A program made the position numbers and the translations under genes. From Paralithodes platypus (taxonomy: Eukaryota > Arthropoda > Malacostraca > Decapoda > Lithodidae), in the NCBI GenBank assembly GCA_032716605.1, contig CM064502.1:54233932-54297931 (forward strand): a stretch of 64,000 nt of DNA, in the 5' to 3' direction. The notes beneath the pieces were generated by a model. That model was given only the letters and a program-made list of their open reading frames with translations, did not search any database and had not been told where the DNA came from. This document shows, piece by piece, positions 10,831 through 21,336 of the stretch. Position 1 is the stretch's first letter, and each line of letters opens with the position of its first letter.

Positions 10831-11489
10831 TGAGTGTCTGTATGTCTTGTCTAGCTCTGTCGTGTTCCTTTTTTATCAATTCAGGAGGTTCGGAGCAACC
10901 CGTGCCGATCACAAGCAAAACAAAGCAGATTTTCTCACTTTTGTTTTCTTTTTCTTTTTACATGTATTGTTTTAGTAACTCATGGTTTGGTGGATTTGTC
11001 TTTAGTTATAATTATATAGTTGGTTTACAGTTAGGATTAGTTTTGCATGTATTTAATGTATGCAGGAATGTATGTATATGAATGTATGTATATAGGCCTA
11101 CTCAGACACATACCCCATAGTTGGGGGTGGCCAACTCGAGACAGAGCCCGAACAGAAACATTTAAAGTTCCAATTCTTATGGTCCGGGACCATTTTCGCG
11201 TTCCCTTGGCCCTTTCTCTTTCTCGTCGAGTAGGTGGATTCAATTTCATAGATTTATAATTATACCGGGTATAAATATTGGTTCTACTGTTTTTACTTCT
11301 ATATTTTATTGTATATTTTGAATAATAGTTTTTATATTTGTTTTGTCTTCGGTACCGTACATTAATATACGACCATACTGTTATGCTGATACGGTACCTT
11401 TTTGTGGCTACCATTATACATTTGTATATATTTTAGAAAGAATATATGCGTGGCAAATGATTAACTGAAATATGTTTACCAATAGCATT
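10831..11489. other. Unassigned single-copy-looking DNA
   Basis: Mixed-composition sequence with short ORFs of at most about 125 codons and no recognisable domain. Frames open on both strands at 11037-11414 look fortuitous. Confidence 0.6.
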
Positions 11490-11558
11490 CCAACATGTCT
11501 TCCTTAAGCTGAGTAAAATCGTCTAAAGCTATCCAGAATACAACGAAATATACTTAAC
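11490..11558. mobile_element. PB-C fragment
   Basis: CTTCCTTAAGCTGAGTAAAATCGTCTAA matches the PB-C right arm. The outer end is degraded. Confidence 0.55.
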
Positions 11559-11571
11559 CCTCCTCAGAATG

Positions 11572-11665
11572 TTAAGAGGAGATGGGTTGTTTTTCTGGAC
11601 CATCTTCTCCCTCATGCTTAGCCACATTTGTTTTCAGATTTTAAGACGTCGGACGCATTAGTTAT
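11572..11665 (-). mobile_element. DH-A2 end fragment
   Basis: TTAAGAGGAGATGGG ... CTTCTCCCTCATGCTTAG is a normal DH-A2 end. It stops at CATTAGTTATAAG, where the minisatellite begins. Confidence 0.75.
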
Positions 11666-12600
11666 AAGTGGGGAGGAGTGAAGATAGAAGGGGGAGGGGC
11701 TGCAATACGTGGGGAGGAGTTGTGATAGGAGGGGGAGGGGCTGCAATAATTGGGGAGGAGTTATTATAGAAGGGGGAGGGGCTGCATTAAGTGGGGAGGG
11801 GCTGCAATAAGTGGGGAGGAGCTATGATAGGAGGGGGAGGGGCTGCAATAAGTGGGGAGAAGGTATGATAGAAGGGGGAGGGGCTGCAATAAGTGAGGAG
11901 GAGCTGTGGTAGGAGGGGGAGGGGCTGCAATAAGTGGGGAGGAGCTATTATAGGAGGGGAGGGGCTGCAATAAGTGGGGAGAAGATATGATAGAAGGGGG
12001 AGGGGCTGCAATAAGTGAGGAGGAGCTGTGATAGGAGGGGGAGGGGCTGCAATAAGTGGGGAGGAGTTGTGATAGGAAGGGGAGGGGCTGCAATAAGTGG
12101 GGAGGAGCTGTGATAGCAGGGGGAGGAGTTGTGATAGGAAGGGGAGGGGGTGTAATAAGTGGGGAGGAGCTGTGATAGGAAGGGGAGGGGCTGCAATAAG
12201 TGGGGAGGAGTTAATAGGAGGGGGAGGGGCTGCAATAAGTGGGGAGGAGTTGTGGTAGGAAGGGGAGGGGCTGCAATAAGTGGGGAGGAGTTCTGATAGG
12301 AAGGGGAGGGGCTGCAATAAGTGGGGAGGAGTTAATAGGAGGGGGAGGGGCTGCAATAAGTGAAGAGGAGTTGTGATAGGAGGGAGATGGGCTGCAATAA
12401 GTGGGGAAGAGTTGAGATAGGAGGAGATAGGAGCTTCAATAAGTGGGGAGGAGTTGTGATAGGAGGATGGAGGGGTTGCAGTAAGGGAGGAGGAGTAGAG
12501 ATAAGGAGGGGGAGGGGCTTCATTAAGTGGGGCAGAGTTGATATAGGAGGGGGAGGGGTTGTAGTATTTAGGAGAGGACCATTGGGGTTGAGATAGGAGA
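11666..12600. repeat. 41-bp purine-rich minisatellite
   Basis: About 23 units with GTGGGGAGGAG, TGTGATAGGAGG and GGGAGGGGCTGCAATAA. The plus strand is almost all purine with many G runs. Proline/leucine/serine frames on the minus strand reflect the repeat and are not genes. Confidence 0.95.
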
Positions 12601-12734
12601 GGGTTGGTGAAGGAAGGGGAGGAGTTTTGACATTGGTGGTGGTGGTGGGGGAGGGGGGGGGGGGGGGGGAGCTGAGATTTGAAGGGGAGGTGTAGAGCGG
12701 TTGAGAATGGACATGGGAGAAGGGGTGATTAATC
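12601..12734. repeat. G-rich region with poly-G
   Basis: Degenerate continuation of the purine-rich sequence with GGTGGTGGTGG and a long G run at about 12648-12669. Confidence 0.7.
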
Positions 12735-12870
12735 TAATTTATATATTTCACTCCCAACACCAAGCATCTCGCAATGAAATTAATGAAAGCATATGATCCA
12801 CCCGGGATTCGAACTTGAGTTACTAGGCTACAGATCTTAAACACTTAAACCATTACACCTTCAAGACATT
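12735..12870 (-). mobile_element. tRNA-derived SINE (family S2), antisense
   Basis: On the minus strand GGTGTAATGGTTTAAG (A-box region) is followed by GTTCGAATCCCGG (B box) and by CATATGCTTTCATT. The same order occurs at 59418-59583. G-rich DNA resumes beyond it (12930-13036). Confidence 0.65.
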
Positions 12871-13036
12871 TAAAGGTTAAGTACATGACTACAATTTTAT
12901 ATCCATTTATCGAATACTTGTGATGAAATGACCGGAGGCGGGGAGTTGAAAAAGATGGGAGGGGTTTAGATAAGTAGAGGCGGACATGGAGTAGAAGGGG
13001 GATGGGCTTCCGTAGGTGGGGTGGGGTTGAAAATGA

Positions 13037-13274
13037 TTAAAACCCTTTCACGGTTTTTTTGACGCAGAGGTTGCCAGATTAACAATAATAAATAGAGTTC
13101 TCTCACTCATATAATTACCTCTCCAAAATTAGTTTTCTGCCCACAGCTAACTCAAAGACAACTGCAGAGGTTGAAGTAACTAAACTAAATGTTTCTAAAT
13201 ACCCCTGATGGTAACAAAGGCTTTCACGTATCCCTAATAGGCTCAAAATTGCGTCAAGAACGTGAGAGGGTTAA
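13037..13274. mobile_element. Family F TTAA element
   Basis: 238 bp with TTAA ends. TTAAAACCCTTTCACGG at the left is inverted as CGTGAGAGGGTTAA at the right, each followed by TTGACGCA or its complement. It resembles a piggyBac-type MITE; only one copy is seen here. Confidence 0.6.
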
Positions 13275-13306
13275 GGAAGAGCTGCTAAGATAGGAAGAAA
13301 GTGGAT

Positions 13307-13667
13307 TTAACCCATTCAGTACCGTACCTGGGACGTCCTTTTCATCATACTTTGGTAACTACTAGACGATATTATTCAGCTTAGGAAAGACCACTGGTAA
13401 TAATAAGGCGCCAAACTATCTCAACCAACCCTTTTAACCCTTTCATTACCGGGTATGTTTGTTGTTTTAATTTCAGCTATACTTAGACGATTGTATGCAG
13501 CTTAGGAAGGATCTGCGGTAGTTACAAGGGTTAATTGAGGTAATCTGTAGCCTCTTAGTTGCTACACGTCCGTCCTAAGCTGTTAAAATAGTTTAATAAT
13601 TGCCAATATATAATGAAAAGAACGTCATCGGTACTGAAGGGGTTAACTACCACAGATCCTTCTGTAG
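13307..13667. mobile_element. PB-C element, outer, disrupted twice
   Basis: The left arm runs TTAACCCATTCAGTACC to CAACCCTTTTAA. A second PB-C sits in that TTAA, and the host resumes with CTACCACAGATCC. A 180-bp palindrome then cuts it at CCTTCTGTAG. Confidence 0.8.
13434..13646. mobile_element. PB-C element nested in PB-C
   Basis: 213 bp, TTAACCCTTTCATTACCGG to CGGTACTGAAGGGGTTAA. Flanks CAACCCTT and CTACCACAG are contiguous around a TTAA in the 30285 mosaic copy, so the target was that TTAA. Confidence 0.88.
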
Positions 13668-13847
13668 GGTGACCGGTCAACTCAACCAGTAGACCATTTC
13701 AACCAGTAGCTCTCAACCAGTACCAAATCAACCAATACGGTTAGGTTAGTACTATATTTTGGCACTGGTTTGGTTGGTCTGGGTTAATTTAGCACTGGTT
13801 GAGAGCTACTGGTTGAAATAGTCTACTGGTTGAGATGACATGGAACA
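13668..13847. mobile_element. 180-bp palindromic element with 10-bp target duplication
   Basis: Flanked by CCTTCTGTAG at 13658-13667 and 13848-13857. Ends are GGTG...CACC. The arms contain CAACCAGTA three times on each side in inverted order. A 9-10 bp duplication points to Mutator-like transposition (inference). Confidence 0.75.
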
Positions 13848-13857
13848 CCTTCTGTAG

Positions 13858-14084
13858 TATGAGTCTTCCCCATCTGTTTTTATCTTCGCACTTTCTATGT
13901 CTCCCTCTTTTCAATGCCTCCAAGTTTTATCTCTTTTTATTCCTCTTTTTTTTATTCTCCGCGTTATTCTTATTCATTCCATTTTCTATGTTATTATTCC
14001 TCGCGTTATTCTTATTCATTCCATTTTCTATGTTATTCCACTTTTTTCCTCCCACTTTTTATTCTTCGTTTATATTGCTTCCAC
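13858..14084. repeat. T-rich tract with a short tandem duplication
   Basis: Pyrimidine-rich. TTATTCTTATTCATTCC followed by ATTTTCTATGTTATT is duplicated in tandem (period about 35 bp). Ser/Phe/Leu frames here are compositional. Confidence 0.7.
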
Positions 14085-14449
14085 TTAAGGGGAGAGTAGA
14101 CAATTTTTCTGGACCCCCTTCTCCCTAATGTTTAGCCCCACTAGTTTTGAGATTTTAAGACGTTGGTTCCATTAGTTTGGGGATTTTATGACCTTTCACC
14201 CCATTTCTTTGTCAATACTAGGACCCTTCGTGCCATTTAGGTGTCGATTTTTTTCCTGGCGAGCGATAGCGAGCCTGTAATTTTAGTAGGAATCGGCCTT
14301 TGGCCAAGACATTCTTCTACCGAAAATTTTACAAATCTATCTTGAAGGGGGGGGGGGGGGGTTTCTAAGCCTTATGGAGGTCTAGGGAGGAAACAAAAAA
14401 TACATGAATAACTGAACAACAACAACAACAACAGCCACCGTCCCCCTAA
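14085..14449 (-). mobile_element. DH-A2 element, reverse
   Basis: TTAAGGGGAGAGTAG at the left and CCGTCCCCCTAA at the right, with an (AAC)n in the tail. Both hairpins are damaged (GGCCAAGACATTC). Poly-G at about 14347. Confidence 0.75.
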
Positions 14450-14597
14450 CTTGCATATAAAATAATACATCTTTCGTTTTATACATATTATAATATATAT
14501 TTCTATTATATTTATATTCTTCTCCACTTTGTCTAGCCTCTCCATATTATAATTTGGCTGGTGTATCCGTCTGCTTCAACTCTTGCCATCATTTACG

Positions 14598-14985
14598 TTA
14601 AGGGAGCCCACCTCGCTTTTGTTTTCTCTGTCTCTCCCTCTCTCTTTGGCTTGTATCCATTCGGTCTCATTCAGCCTACTGTTTTAAGACGTTTAACCCC
14701 ACCCAGGTGTCAATATTTTCCTGGCGAGCGGTAGCGAGCCAGCATATATATATTTTTGGTTTTGACAGAAAGCTAAATTTGTACATTTTTCGATAGAAAA
14801 ATGTCTCCGGCGAAGCCGGATTTCTCTATACAATGCTGGCTCGCTATCGCTCGCCAGGAATAAATCGACACCTGGATGGGGATAATCGTCTTAAAATAGT
14901 TGGCTGAATGGGGCCGAATGGATACAAGCCAGGGCAAGAGAGAAAAGGAGAGACAGATAAACAAAAGCAGGTGACACCCCCTTAA
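14598..14985 (+). mobile_element. DH-B foldback element
   Basis: 388 bp with TTAA at both ends. The arms are inverted copies. The core is intact, with hairpin 1 loop GATA and hairpin 2 TCCGGC-GAA-GCCGGA. Confidence 0.9.
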
Positions 14986-15108
14986 TATGACTTTTGTTTA
15001 GCTTTATTACACTCTTTGTTCTCCATTGGTGTGTAGTTCCCCTCTGCACATTATCGGTACTTTCACAGTTTTCGTTTCCTCTACGTAGCAATGAATCTCC
15101 TATTGTAT

Positions 15109-15444
15109 TTAAGGGGAGGTTTTTAGTTTGGTCTCTAGATATCTATCAAGCTTAAAATTACACCCCCTTGAGCCCCTTTCAAGATAAATTTGTACATTTT
15201 TCGGTAGAAAAATGTCCCGGCTGAAAGCCGGTTCCTCTTAAATTACAGGCTCGCTATCGCTCGCCAGGATAAAATCGACACCTAAATTGCACGAAAGGTC
15301 TTAAAATTGACAGAAATGGGTTGAAAGTTCTTAAAATCATCAAAATAATGGGGCGAACGTCTTAAAATTAGAAAAACAATGGGGCTAAACATGAGGGAGA
15401 AAGGAGTCAAGAAAAAAGTCCTTCAAGTGGAGATCTCCCCTTAA
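15109..15444 (+). mobile_element. DH-A element
   Basis: TTAA both ends. Hairpin 2 is the re-paired CCGGCT-GAA-AGCCGG. The right TTAA is shared with the PB-C that follows. Confidence 0.9.
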
Positions 15445-15669
15445 CCCTTTGAGTACCAGCGACGTGTGTTATATTTGACTCTAGCTATATTTAGACGATA
15501 TTATGCAGCTTAGGAAGGATGTGGGGTAGGCTAGTTAGTTAAAAGGGTCGGTTGAGATAGTTTGAAGGCTTATGATGGCTAGAGGCACTTCCTAAGCTGA
15601 CTATAGAATCGTCTAGTAGTTGCCAGAATGTGATGCAAAGTACGCCCCCTGGTACTACTGAATGGGTTA
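15441..15669. mobile_element. PB-C palindromic element
   Basis: Starts TTAACCCTTTGAGTACCAGC and ends GGTACTACTGAATGGGTTAT, so the right TTAA is mutated to TTAT. Confidence 0.85.
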
Positions 15670-15715
15670 TCGCGTTCTCCGTCCAACGTTATATTTTCTG
15701 CTTAAAAGTAATGAT

Positions 15716-16049
15716 TTAAGGGGAGGTATTTAGTTTGTACCCTAGACCTCCATCAAGCTTAAAAATTACACTCCCTAGACCCCCTTCAAGATAAATTTGT
15801 ACATTTTTCGGTAGAAAAATGTCCCGGCCGAAGGCCGTTTCCTCTAGCATTACAGGCTCGCTATCGCTCGCCAGGAAAAAATCGACACCTAAAAGGCACG
15901 AAATTTCTAAAAATTGACAAATGGGGCGAAAGTTTTTAAAATCGCCAAATTAATGGGGCGAACGTCTTAAAATCTCAATAGCAGTGGAGTTAAACATGAG
16001 GGAGAAAGGGGTTAAGAAAAAAATCCCTCAAGTGGAAATCTCCCTTTAA
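15716..16049 (+). mobile_element. DH-A element
   Basis: 334 bp, TTAA both ends. Hairpin 1 is perfect. Hairpin 2 is CCGGCC-GAA-GGCCG. Confidence 0.9.
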
Positions 16050-16199
16050 TGGCGAATGTTTTGCACGCTGACGGAATAAGTTAAAATACAATTAGTGAAG
16101 CCCAATAATCGAGTTGGTATGGTTCACAAGTTCTCGCTCACTTATCATTTTTAGCGTTCAGAAGTGGGGGACCGCTTTTTTGGCGTTCTGAACACACAC

Positions 16200-17230
16200 A
16201 CACGCGCACATGCACACACACGCCCATGCACACATATACAGCTCACCTACTCTTATACACACATACAGGTCACCTTCTCTCACACACATACTCACATTCA
16301 ACTCACTTACTTACACAAACACCCACACAACCAACTCGCCTACTAACACAAACACCCACACAACCAACTCACTTACTAACACAAACACCCACACAACCAA
16401 CTCACTTACTTACACAAACACCCACACAACCAACTCACCTACTAACACAAACACCCACACAACCAACTCACTTACTTACACAAACACCCAGACAACCAAC
16501 TCACCTACTAACACAAACATCCACACAACCAACTCACCTACTAACACAAACATCCACACAACCAACTCACTTACTAACACAAACATCCACACAACCAACT
16601 CACTTACTAACACAAACACCCACACAACCAACTCACTTACTTACACAAACACCCACACAACCAACTCACTTACTTACACAAACACCCACACAACCAACTC
16701 ACCTACTAACACAAACATCCACACAACCAACTCACTTACTAACACAAACACCCACACAACCAACTCACTTACTTACACAAACACCCACACAACCAACTCA
16801 CCTACTAACACAAACACCCACACAACCAACTCACTTACTTACACAAACATCCACACAACCAACTCACTTACTAACACAAACACCCACACAACCAACTCAC
16901 TTACTAACACAAACACCCACACCCATTTTGATAATTTAATTTGACTTTATATTGTCCTTGTCCCAATTTTGGTTTGTTTAGTTTGCAAGTTTTACATTTT
17001 AATGTTAACTTACACAAACACCCACACAACCAACTCACTTACTTACACAAACACCCACACAACCAACTCACCTACTAACACAAACATCCACACAACCAAC
17101 TCACTTACTTACACAAACACCCACACAACCAACTCACCTAGTAACACAAACACCCACACAACCAACTCGCCTACTAACACAAACACCCACACAACCAACT
17201 CACCTACTAACACAAACACCCACACATGTC
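16200..17230. repeat. 33-bp minisatellite in two blocks
   Basis: Blocks at about 16300-16923 and 17008-17226 of units with ACACAAACACCCACACAACC plus AACTCACTTACTA. They are split by 84 bp of unrelated sequence. Because 33 is a multiple of 3 and the unit lacks stops, Thr/Asn/His-rich frames stay open; I do not regard them as genes. The first 100 bp are (AC)n. Confidence 0.93.
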
Positions 17231-17469
17231 TTACTTTCAAGTGATGACTGGCAGAGGAGTGGGTTGTAGTATTTACAGTTTTCACCAAATTTTCATTTGC
17301 CATCTCTGATCATACTGTTGCAAATTTTCGGGTGCTAAAATCTGCATTTTACTCCATTAAATTCACCAGCCCAAAGTGGCACATTCATTGCAGGTGATAG
17401 GCCTATCTGCATATCGGTGTAGCTGATCTTTGTGTGCCCGAGTGTGTTGAGGTGGTGATTGGTGATTAA
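17231..17469. other. Unassigned DNA
   Basis: No recognisable gene or repeat. It contains two short TTGGTGATTGG-like repeats near 17455. Confidence 0.5.
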
Positions 17470-17613
17470 GTAACACCCTCTTCTTAACATTAATCATCAA
17501 TTACAAACCCGAATGCACTTGAATAAACTAATGACAGCATATGGTCCTCCCGGGATTCCAACTTGGGACACCACACCCATAACATACGGTAAGCATCTAA
17601 ACCATTACACCAC
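17470..17613 (-). mobile_element. tRNA-derived SINE (family S2), antisense
   Basis: On the minus strand TGTGTTGGTGGTGTAATGG starts the head. TTGGAATCCCGGGAGG is the B-box region with one change, and CATATGCTGTCATTAG follows, as in the 59418 copy. Confidence 0.7.
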
Positions 17614-17688
17614 CAACACAGTTGGAGGTTGAATACACGATGCCATTTCCCTTGTACCGGAATGCATGTGTTGCCTTGGGACCTGTCC

Positions 17689-18066
17689 TTAAGGGAGCCC
17701 ACCTCGCTTTTTTTCTTTCTCTCCCTCTCTCTTTGGCTTGCATCTATTCGGCACCATTCAGCCTACTGTTTTAAGACGTTTACCCCATCCAGGTGTCAAT
17801 ATATTCCTGGCGAGCGGTAGCGAACCAGCATATATATACGTTTGTTTTGACAGCAAGTTAAATTTGTACATTTTTCGATAGAAAAATTTCTCCGGCGAAG
17901 CCGGATTTCTCCCTACAATGCTGGCTCGCTATTGCTCGCCAGGAAGAAATTTACATCTGGATGGGGATAAACGTCTTAAAACAGTTGGCTGAATGGGGCC
18001 GAATGGATACAAGCCAGAGAAAGTGATAAAAGGAGAGAAAGAGAAAAAAGCAGGTGACCCGCCTAT
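17689..18066 (+). mobile_element. DH-B foldback element
   Basis: TTAAGGGAGCCCACCTCGC to CAGGTGACCCGCCTATT. The right TTAA is lost. Core hairpins are intact. Confidence 0.85.
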
Positions 18067-18554
18067 TGATTCCTCCTGACTGGCATTATCTATCTCTTGA
18101 TTGGTTGTGGCTGGAGTACCCTGTGCTGCCGTGTTGTTGTTGCTCGGGGGAGTCGGGTACTGAATAAAGTCCTTCTGCATGGACGACGGTTTTGGGTGAC
18201 AGAAGGGTCTCAGTTGGGCAGATACAGGGGGGAAAGGGGTGAGGTGACTTGTCGGGGTGTGGTTGGTTGTGAAAGGCAATGTGGGGGTGTGGGAGGATGA
18301 AAGTTACGGGTATTTGAGTTTGAGGGAGAGTGAGCACAGACAGGTGAACATGTATCACTGTTATGTAGTGTGACAGCCAGTGACTAAGATCTTTTATGAA
18401 TTGCGAGGTTGATGTTAAGTTTGTAGGCGACTGTGTTTTGGTGTCAGAATGGGGTGAAATATTTTAATTTTAGCAAAGCCATTTGGATTTTGTTTTGTTT
18501 TGGCCAAGTTTTTCCATCACGTGAGTAAACTCTTTATTTAGCATTTTCTAGAGC
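18067..18554. other. Unassigned DNA
   Basis: About 490 bp of mixed composition. Frames of 67-116 codons exist on both strands but overlap, run into the neighbouring DH-B and show no domain. I see no gene. Confidence 0.5.
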
Positions 18555-18890
18555 TTAAGGGGTGTTTTTTAGTGTGTTTCCTAGACTTCCATCAAGCTTG
18601 AAATTGCAACCCCTTGACCCCCTTTCAAGATTAATTTGTAAATTTTTCGGTAGAAAAATGTCCCGGCCAGAGGCCGGTTCCTCTTATAGTACAAGCTCGC
18701 TATCGCTCGCCAGGAAAAAATCGACACCTAAATGGCTCGAAAGGTCTTAAAAGTGACATAAATGGGTCGAAAGTTCTTAAAATCGCCTAACTAATGGGGC
18801 GAACGTCTTAAAATCTCAAAAGCAATGGGGCTAAACATGAGGAAGCAAGGGGTAATTAAAAAAATCCCTCAAGTGGAAATCTCCCCTTAT
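18555..18890 (+). mobile_element. DH-A element
   Basis: TTAAGGGGTG to CTCCCCTTAT. Hairpin 2 arms are intact with loop AGA instead of GAA. Confidence 0.87.
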
Positions 18891-19220
18891 TAAGTTCATT
18901 TAATTCATTGAAGCACTTTACACATGCACATCCTTATTTATATCTTTGTTCTGCGTACCCATGTATTGCTAATGGAATAGCAATTTACATTCGTCTGACT
19001 GTATGTTGCACTTAATCCTCGTACTTTGCTGCCATTTATTACATTTATCAGTATCCATATTTGATTTTTAGCTTAGTCTAAGTTCGCTATTATTATTCTT
19101 TTCCTTTACTGATATCTTTCTATTTACTCAGGCCCAATCCCCACTGTTCCTATTGGTTTGTGTTTTCTTTTTCCTGATATACATATAATTATATATATAT
19201 ATAATATTATATATATATAC

Positions 19221-19283
<63 letters not shown>

Positions 19284-19420
19284 AGGTGTTTAGGGTGAGG
19301 AGTGGTGTGACGCATGGTGCTGTGTGGTGGACCCTTGGGTTGCACGTTGTGGGGTCGCCAGGGGTCAGGGGCCTGGAGTGGGGTCGGAGGGAGGCCATGT
19401 TATTGGTCTTATTAATCACT
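18891..19420. repeat. (AT)n tract in unassigned DNA
   Basis: (AT)n at about 19191-19281 with a CGG interruption. The flanks have no recognisable gene. Confidence 0.8.
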
Positions 19421-19746
19421 TTAAGGGGAGATCTCCACTTGAGGGATTTTTGTCTTGACCCCTTTCTCCCTCATGTTTAGCCCCATTGTTTTTTATATTA
19501 TAAAACGTTTGCCCCATTAGTTTAGCGATTTTAAGAACTTTCACCCCATATTAAGACCTTTCGTGCCATTCAGGTGTCGATTTTATCCTGGCGAGCGATA
19601 GCGAGCCTGTAATTTAAGAGGAACCGGCCTTTGGCCTGGACATTTCTCTACCGAAAAATGTACAAATTTATCTTGAAAGGGGGTCAAGGGGGTGACATTT
19701 TTAGATTGCTGGAGGCGTAGGAAACAAACTAAAAACCTCCCCTTAA
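19421..19746 (-). mobile_element. DH-A element, reverse
   Basis: 326 bp with TTAA both ends. The core is CCGGCC-TTT-GGCCTGG plus hairpin 1. Confidence 0.9.
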
Positions 19747-19757
19747 CGGATGGTTGT

Positions 19758-20607
19758 TTAAGGGGGGTCACCGGATTTTGTTTTTATCTTTCTCTCCTTT
19801 TCTCTCTTTCTCTGGCTTGTATCCATTCGGCCCCATTCAACCAACTGTTTTAAGACGTGGCAGAGTGGTCTTGCCACTGGCCTGGTAATCCAATGGACCC
19901 GGGTTCGAATCCCAATATGTCAATGGGAAGATATTATTGGGATGGAATTTGTGCTGTACCTAGTATCAGTGCATTATCACAGCACACCGAAATGCCTAAA
20001 AAATACCCTCATTGTTCCCTGATTAAATAGCACTGTATGAATATTCCCATATTCAAAATATGTTACAGGGGGGCAATGCCTAGTTAATTACTCAATAGGT
20101 GGCGTTCTGAGAGTGAGGGTCAGAGTGTGGAGGATGAGACGGTGAAGTGCAGAGGCGAAGCGGCTTCAGAGATGGAGTTGCTTCGAGCTGGGGTGCTTCG
20201 CATGTCTCACTCCCTAGACTGGAACAAGACCTCACGGGCCTCACCGAGTTCAGCGGTGTAGTGTAAAGGCTCTCAGCCTATGCCCGAGAGGGAGTAGTTG
20301 GAATATAGAAAACAAAAAAATCCAGGTGACAATTTCTTCCTGGCGAGCGATAGCGATCCTGCATTGTATGGAGAAATCCGGCTTCGCCGGAGAAATTTTT
20401 CTATCGAAAAATGTACAAATTTAGCTTGCTGTCAGAACTAAAATATATATATACTGTATATATGCTGGCTCGCTACCGCTCGCCAGGAAAATATTGACAC
20501 CTGGATGGGGGTAAACGTCTTCAAACAGTAGTCTGAATGGGGCCGAACGGATACAAGCCAAAGAGAGAGGGAGAGAAAGAAAGCAAGCGAGGTGGGCTCT
20601 CCCTTAA
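19758..20607 (+). mobile_element. DH-B element split by a SINE
   Basis: The left arm runs from TTAAGGGGGGTCACC to TGTTTTAAGACG. The rest resumes at TCCAGGTGACAATTTC and runs through a full core to GGTGGGCTCTCCCTTAA. About 10 bp of the arm are missing at the SINE junction. Confidence 0.88.
19857..20318 (+). mobile_element. tRNA-derived SINE (family S1), near full length
   Basis: About 460 bp. The head is tRNA-like: GTGGCAGAGTGG (A-box type) and GGGTTCGAATCCC (B box). The body includes TGAATATTCCCATATTC and GGTGGCGTTCTGAGAG. The tail TTGGAATATAGAAAAC ends in a short A-run. Antisense copies lie at 48761-49241 and around the LINE at 44908-48234. Confidence 0.85.
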
Positions 20608-20783
20608 ACGTTTATAGGGTAGCCTAAACTAAAACTTTACTGGGTGGGCTGACGGCGCGGCGCCCCGGTGGGTAATACTATCACTGATATGTATTGATTG
20701 ATGTATTTATTGTCAAGGCCTACACTGTATGATAGGCTTCTTGTTGGCGTAAAGTTTCGTCAGGAGGGCTGGGAGTTTGGTCT
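20608..20783. other. Unassigned DNA
   Basis: Includes a GC-rich spot GGCGCGGCGCC. No gene or repeat recognised. Confidence 0.5.
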
Positions 20784-21118
20784 TTAAGGGGAGGTTTTTA
20801 GTATGTTTCCTACTCCTCCAGCAATCTAAAAATGTCACCCCCTTGACCCCCTTTCAAGATAAATTTGTACATTTTTCGGTAGAAAAATTTCCCGGCCGAA
20901 GGCCGGTTGCTCTTAAATTACAGGCTCGCTATCGCTCGCCAGGATAAAATCGACACCTAAATGGCACGAAAGGTCTTAAAATTGACAGAATGGGGCTGAA
21001 ATTCTTAAAATCACCAAACCAATGGGGCAAGCGTCTTAAAATCTCAAAAGCAAGGGGGCTAGACATGAGGGAGAAAGGAGTCAAGAAAAAAGTCCCTCAA
21101 GTGGAAATCTCCCCTTAA
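20784..21118 (+). mobile_element. DH-A element
   Basis: 335 bp, TTAA both ends, hairpin 2 CCGGCC-GAA-GGCCGG perfect. Its right TTAA touches family G. Confidence 0.92.
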
Positions 21119-21336
21119 AGCCGGTATCACACGAGAGCTTTTATAGTCAACATTCGATGATCAAAAATTTTCTGGCATCATTTCTGGAATATGTTACGCT
21201 GGTATAGGAAACTAGACTGATGATAGGTGAACTTAGGTGACTGAAATCTAATAAATATGTTGACCTCATAAGCTGCCAGACCAGTGTTGAGGATAAATGT
21301 TGAGTAAAAAAAGTGTTCGTGTGATACCGGCTTTAT
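21115..21336. mobile_element. Family G inverted-repeat element
   Basis: Ends AAGCCGGTATCACACGAGAG and GTGTGATACCGGCTTTA are inverted copies, followed inward by GTCAACATT and its complement. A diverged copy is at 49741-49945. Superfamily not identified. Confidence 0.7.

Noticed and set aside
11764..12356. Proline/serine-rich minus-strand proteins of 95-189 codons
   Set aside because: Several overlapping frames are produced by a 41-bp minisatellite.
16210..17244. A 244-codon Thr/Asn-rich protein
   Set aside because: It follows a 33-bp minisatellite and is paralleled by equally open alternative frames. No domain or splice evidence.
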